A stretch of DNA of 9,066 nt from Bacteroidota bacterium. GTDB lineage: Bacteria > Bacteroidota > Bacteroidia > B-17B0 > Aurantibacillaceae. The translations under genes were made by a program, and so were the position numbers. The DNA is taken from contig JANYGR010000081.1 in the NCBI GenBank assembly GCA_025359355.1, positions 1-9,066 of the forward strand, in the 5' to 3' direction. Every line of letters begins with the position of its first letter. Positions within the stretch are counted from its first letter, which is position 1. Below are positions 5,864 to 9,066 of the stretch, piece by piece. The notes under the pieces are model-generated. The model did no database searches. It was given only the letters and a program-made list of their open reading frames with translations, and had not been told where the DNA came from.

Positions 5864-7486
5864 ATGATTTCTGTTTCTAATGTGAGTTTGCAATATGGCA
5901 AACGTATTTTATTTGATGAAGTAAATGTGAAATTTACTCCAGGCAACTGTTATGGTTTAATTGGTGCTAATGGCGCGGGTAAATCAACCTTTATGAAAAT
6001 TTTATCGGGTGAAATTGAACCTACAAAAGGACAAGTAAGTATTTTGCCTGGTATGCGTTTAAGTGTTTTAAAACAAAATCACTTTGAATTTGATGAGTTT
6101 ACTGTATTAGATACAGTAATGATGGGCAACAAGCGCTTACATGCTATTATCAAAGAAAAAGATGCAATCTATGCAAAGCCTGATTTTAGTGAAGCTGATG
6201 GTATTAAAGCAGCAGAATTAGAAGGAGAATTTGGCGAAATGAATGGCTGGAATGCAGAAAGCGATGCCGCTAATTTATTAACAAACGTTGGTATTCCCGT
6301 TGAATCTCATTTTAAATTAATGAAAGATTTAACTGGTAAAGACAAAGTAAAAATATTATTAACTCAAGCTATTTTTGGAAATCCTGATATTTTATTATTA
6401 GATGAACCTACCAATGATTTGGACGTTGAAACTATTTCTTGGTTAGAAAATTATTTAGCTGATTTCGAAAATACAGTGATTGTTATTAGTCACGATCGAC
6501 ATTTTTTAGATGCCGTTTGCACACATACCTGCGATATTGATTATAGCAAATTAAAAACCTATACTGGTAACTATAGCTTCTGGTACCAAATGAGTCAGTT
6601 GGCGTTAAAACAACGCAGTGATGCTAACAAAAAAATGGAAGATAAACGTACAGAGTTACAAGATTTCGTTCGTCGATTCAGTGCAAATGCCAGTAAATCA
6701 AGCCAAGCAACGTCTCGTAAAAAATTATTAGATAAATTAGTCATTGACGAAATTCCGCCAAGTACGCGTAAATACCCAGGTATCATCTTTAAACAAGAGC
6801 GTGAAGCTGGTGATCAAATTTTACATATCGAAAATTTATCTAAATCAAATGTTGATGGTGTTTTATTTAAAAATGTAAATATCAATGTTGCTAAAGGCGA
6901 TAAAATTGCATTCATATCAAAAAATCATTTAGCGATTACAGCGTTATTCGACATTATTAACGAAGAAGATACTGCTGATAGTGGAGACTATAAATTCGGA
7001 ACAACGATTCATAAAGGCTATTTACCTAATGATAATGCGAAGTACTTTACAGGCGATATGAATTTAATGGACTGGTTACGCCAATATTCATCTAACAAAG
7101 ACGAAAGTTATGTGCGTGGCTTTTTAGGAAAAATGCTATTTAGTGGCGAAGAAGTTTTAAAAAAATGTTCTGTTTTATCAGGTGGAGAAAAAGTGCGTTG
7201 CATGACAAGCCGCATGATGCAAGTAAATCCAAACATGTTGATTTTAGATGAACCAACTAATCACTTAGATTTGGAAAGTATCATTGCATATAACGATGCC
7301 TTAAAAGATTTTACTGGCTCTATTTTATTAACGAGTCATGATCATGAGTTGATGCAAACCGTTGCTAATCGTATCATTGAGCTTACTCCTAAAGGTATCA
7401 TTGATAAAAAAATGACTTACGATGAGTATTTAGCAAACGATGCTGTAAAAGAACAACGAATGAAATTGTATGGTACTTTAGTTTAA
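5864..7486 (+). CDS. ABC-F ribosome-associated ATPase, YbiT-type, with one degenerate ATP site
   Basis: The product is 540 residues with two ABC domains and no membrane segments; ABC-F proteins act on the ribosomal E site rather than in transport. It aligns from end to end with E. coli YbiT (about 530). NBD1 has Walker A GANGAGKS (34-41), Walker B ILLLDEP (176-182) and switch H210. Its signature is LTGKDK (156-161) instead of LSGGQ/E; YbiT is also deviant here. The interdomain linker carries RRFSANASKSSQATSR (270-285), a YbiT hallmark. NBD2 has an intact signature LSGGEK (438-443), Walker B LILDEPTNHLD (459-469) and H492. Where Walker A should be, it reads ISKNHLAITAL (351-361) without the GK(S/T). 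The NBD1 Walker/NBD2 signature site is thus intact and the opposite site lacks both halves. It stands alone with its own promoter. Antibiotic resistance is not implied. Confidence 0.93.
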   Translation: MISVSNVSLQYGKRILFDEVNVKFTPGNCYGLIGANGAGKSTFMKILSGEIEPTKGQVSILPGMRLSVLKQNHFEFDEFTVLDTVMMGNKRLHAIIKEKDAIYAKPDFSEADGIKAAELEGEFGEMNGWNAESDAANLLTNVGIPVESHFKLMKDLTGKDKVKILLTQAIFGNPDILLLDEPTNDLDVETISWLENYLADFENTVIVISHDRHFLDAVCTHTCDIDYSKLKTYTGNYSFWYQMSQLALKQRSDANKKMEDKRTELQDFVRRFSANASKSSQATSRKKLLDKLVIDEIPPSTRKYPGIIFKQEREAGDQILHIENLSKSNVDGVLFKNVNINVAKGDKIAFISKNHLAITALFDIINEEDTADSGDYKFGTTIHKGYLPNDNAKYFTGDMNLMDWLRQYSSNKDESYVRGFLGKMLFSGEEVLKKCSVLSGGEKVRCMTSRMMQVNPNMLILDEPTNHLDLESIIAYNDALKDFTGSILLTSHDHELMQTVANRIIELTPKGIIDKKMTYDEYLANDAVKEQRMKLYGTLV

Positions 7487-7487
7487 T

Positions 7488-7606
7488 GGCACATCTATTA
7501 AATGCCTTTTTGTCGTTGAACTTCATTTTTAAAATGCTCATTTACCCATGTAAACTGCGCTTTTAAAAATTTGTTCGCCTAAAAAACTCTATTTAATAGA
7601 TACGCC
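7488..7606. repeat. Short element bounded by 16-bp imperfect inverted repeats
   Basis: GGC-AC-ATCTATTAAAT (7488-7503) faces ATTTAATAGAT-AC-GCC (7591-7606): 14 of 16 positions pair, and the inner 11 are perfect. The 87-bp interior has a minus-strand open stretch of 26 codons without a start (7498-7578) that could be a gene remnant. It begins 1 bp after the ABC-F stop codon. No clear target-site duplication is seen. It could be a miniature inverted-repeat element or a long-loop terminator. The rest of the gap to 7729 shows nothing definite. Confidence 0.4.
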
Positions 7607-7706
7607 CTTAAGATTTTTGTAAATGAAATTTAGTCGTTAATAAATGTTATTACCTAAAATTGAACTTGTTGAATATCCTTATTTAATAGTACCTTGTAAC
7701 TAAATA

Positions 7707-7714
7707 TACTTTTA
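7707..7714 (+). promoter_or_regulatory. Possible -7 promoter element of the secreted-protein gene
   Basis: TACTTTTA differs from TAnnTTTG only in the last base and ends 15 bp before the start codon, close to the spacing of the other -7 boxes in this window. A second weak candidate (TACCTTG near 7690) lies upstream. Confidence 0.3.
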
Positions 7715-7729
7715 TCGTTATATATTTAT

Positions 7730-8680
7730 ATGTCTATTAAACACATCCTGATATACTTGAGTTTAAGCTTGGCTTTACCGTCAATGGCTCAATTGACGGA
7801 TGCAGATAAAGCTCATTTTTTACAATTAGAAGATTCTATCAGAGCCTTACAATTAAAGGTTTTTCACAGTAAAAAAGATGCCAATAAAGTAGAAGCTAAT
7901 AAACAATTTTTAGCTTTATGGAATGCTACTTTAAAGGATGAAAAATCTCTGCTGTATTCATTTGATAGCATTAAAAAAGATAAAGATGTTTCAGTATTAA
8001 GTTCTCCCGACCATAAATTTCGCATCATTACATGGAATTTATTAAGGGAAGATGAAACCCATGCTTATTTCGGATTCATACAAGTCAACAATTCTAAAAC
8101 CATTAAAAAAGGTTGGTTCAAAAAAGAAACCACTCAGCAATACGATGTGTTTTCTTTGGTTGATAAATCAGGAACTATTACAAATCCTGAAACTTATGTA
8201 GGCGATCCTTCAAAATGGTTTGGAATGCTGTATTACAGCGAAATCATTAAATCTAACGATGATTTTTATACCCTGTTTGGTTGGGACGGCAACAACAAAA
8301 TTACGCAACGTAAATTCATTGATATACTTTGGTTTAAACCAGATGGGACACCACAGTTTGGAAAAGATGTTTTTAAAATTTCTAATAAATTCAATAAGCG
8401 TGTGTTGTTTGAATATGCCAGTGAAGTATCGATGTCGTTGAAATATAACGAAGGTCGCAAACAAATTATTTTTAGTCATTTAGCACCTAATACCCCCGAC
8501 CCTACTCTCGAAGGGCAATTTCAATATTATGGCCCTGATGGTAGTTTCGACGCCCTATCTATGAAAAAAGGAAAATGGACTTTGGAAGCGGATATTGATA
8601 TTAGAAAAGACAAGGATAAAAATGATAATGTGAAAAAGCCTGAAATCAATAAGCAAACGCCTTTATATAAGCCGAAGTAA
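7730..8680 (+). CDS. Secreted protein of unknown function
   Basis: The product is 316 residues. The N-terminus MSIKHILIYLSLSLALPSMA is a clear signal peptide (basic start, hydrophobic core, small residues before the cut) with cleavage expected between A20 and Q21. The mature protein is therefore exported to the periplasm or outer surface; there is no lipobox cysteine and no further membrane segment. Residues about 21-75 are helical and charged. The centre and C-terminal half contain the recognisable stretches KWFGMLYYSEIIKS, YTLFGWDGN, RKFIDILWFKPDG, FEYASEVSMSLKYN and EGQFQYYGPDGSFDAL, which I recall as conserved in an uncharacterised Bacteroidota family. The last 30 residues are Lys/Asp-rich and low in complexity. 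It stands alone between the ABC-F and uvrA genes. No catalytic motif is visible, and I assign no function. Confidence 0.85.
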   Translation: MSIKHILIYLSLSLALPSMAQLTDADKAHFLQLEDSIRALQLKVFHSKKDANKVEANKQFLALWNATLKDEKSLLYSFDSIKKDKDVSVLSSPDHKFRIITWNLLREDETHAYFGFIQVNNSKTIKKGWFKKETTQQYDVFSLVDKSGTITNPETYVGDPSKWFGMLYYSEIIKSNDDFYTLFGWDGNNKITQRKFIDILWFKPDGTPQFGKDVFKISNKFNKRVLFEYASEVSMSLKYNEGRKQIIFSHLAPNTPDPTLEGQFQYYGPDGSFDALSMKKGKWTLEADIDIRKDKDKNDNVKKPEINKQTPLYKPK

Positions 8681-8710
8681 ACCTATTTTGAGCTATGTTA
8701 TCATATCTTT

Positions 8711-8868
8711 TTTACATTTTTTTCCTTGACGAAAAAAAGTAACAAAAAAAGTCAAGGCGAAAAGCCATATCCATTTTTTCTTCGCTCAAAGAACCTTCGC
8801 AATACCTCCAGAAAAAACTGTATATCGCTCCTTTTCGCCAAAGCCAGCTGCACACTTACTAATGTATG
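8711..8868. repeat. Structured intergenic repeat, copy B
   Basis: This is homologous to 5534-5699 in the same orientation, here after the secreted-protein gene. TTTTTTTC (8717-8724) pairs with GAAAAAAA (8731-8738) around the same CTTGAC loop. GGCGAAAAG (8756-8764) pairs with CTTTTCGCC (8831-8839), ATAT (8767-8770) with ATAT (8822-8825), and TTTTTTCT (8774-8781) with AGAAAAAA (8810-8817). Alternatively CCTTGAC (8724-8730) can pair with GTCAAGG (8751-8757), which competes with the first hairpin. It lacks the 16-bp palindrome of copy A. From 8869 to about 8980 the sequence is plain AT-rich spacer. Confidence 0.75.
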
Positions 8869-8981
8869 CATTAATTAAAATAATTAATTACACTAATAAT
8901 GTCTAGGAAATTAAATTCCATTTAAACTAAAAAATTAATTCTTTGTTAATACTATGGTATGTAATCCATTTTACAAACTAT

Positions 8982-8989
8982 TATATTTG
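8982..8989 (+). promoter_or_regulatory. Bacteroidota-type -7 promoter element of uvrA
   Basis: TATATTTG matches TAnnTTTG and ends 24 bp before the proposed TTG start at 9014, in line with the short leaders of the other genes here. It supports a gene start inside the last 60 bp of the window. No SOS-type operator can be claimed from this stretch. Confidence 0.5.
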
Positions 8990-9013
8990 ATACACAATTA
9001 ATGACTTACCGTT

Positions 9014-9066
9014 TTGGCAAAAGATATAACTACCCTCAGTCCTAAAGAATATATTATAATTAAAGG
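9014..9066 (+). CDS. uvrA: UvrABC excision-repair ATPase subunit A, first 18 codons (runs off right edge)
   Basis: From TTG at 9014 the frame reads MAKDITTLSPKEYIIIKG up to the edge. The pattern KEYIIIKG is the start of UvrA, where it normally continues into GAR-HNLKN and the first Walker A. Bacteroidota UvrA proteins have a short charged leader of just this length before it. UvrA scans DNA for bulky lesions as a dimer and loads UvrB. An in-frame TGA at 9002-9004 rules out a longer version, and there is no ATG in the frame, so TTG is the probable start. The ATG at 9001 lies in another frame and stops after 14 codons. Only the N-terminal leader is visible, so the assignment rests on this short match plus the promoter box upstream. 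Confidence 0.6.
   Translation, partial: MAKDITTLSPKEYIIIK

Noticed and set aside
5864..7486. Antibiotic-resistance ABC-F
   Set aside because: Full-length match and linker motif are those of the housekeeping YbiT type, not of the resistance subfamilies with extended linkers.
8210..8479. Overlapping open frames on both strands inside the secreted-protein gene
   Set aside because: Shadows of the signal-peptide-bearing 316-residue gene; no independent start signals or motifs.
9001..9045. ATG at 9001 as start of the last gene
   Set aside because: That frame stops after 14 codons; the UvrA-like residues are in another frame starting at 9014.

Overview
The window is AT-rich and almost certainly from a member of the Bacteroidota. 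The evidence is a tyrosine integrase of the SAM-like/Arm type usual in that phylum, promoter elements matching the Bacteroidota -7 consensus TAnnTTTG, weak or absent Shine-Dalgarno sequences, and proteins that read like Bacteroidota orthologues (YbiT-type ABC-F, RlmF, UvrA N-terminus). Genus is not resolvable by eye.

Left part (1 to about 3280) is accessory DNA at an integration hot spot. It begins with the N-terminal two thirds of an integrase on the minus strand (1-785, running off the left edge). Two exact 21-bp direct repeats (968-988 and 3218-3238) each precede a rho-independent terminator with the same loop. They look like the 3' end of a tRNA gene (T-stem 3' strand, acceptor 3' strand, discriminator A), so I read them as att sites made by successive insertions into one tRNA. 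The implied tRNA is off the left edge. Short paired repeats (GGGTAAACA; GGGGGAACAT) on both sides of the first site look like integrase arm sites. Between the two att copies is a 2.2-kb cassette with no integrase of its own. It holds a densely paired non-coding stretch (about 1290-1500), a complete Fic AMPylator gene (1546-2673, minus), an unusual symmetric array of four operator half-sites over the Fic promoter (2717-2791), and two tiny overlapping reading frames (2868-3139).

Right part (about 3280 to 9066) reads as ordinary chromosome, all on the plus strand. A three-gene cluster encodes a PhnA-domain zinc-ribbon protein, a pentapeptide-repeat protein and the 23S rRNA m6A1618 methyltransferase RlmF. 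Next come an ABC-F translation factor of the YbiT type, whose second ATP-binding site has lost its Walker A motif, a secreted protein of unknown function, and the first 18 codons of uvrA, probably starting at TTG. Two related, structured intergenic repeats (5534-5699 and 8711-8868) sit after rlmF and after the secreted-protein gene. Their stems differ by compensating substitutions, so the fold rather than the sequence is conserved.

The best candidates for something undescribed are the att-bounded Fic cassette with its symmetric operator array, and the covarying structured repeat family.
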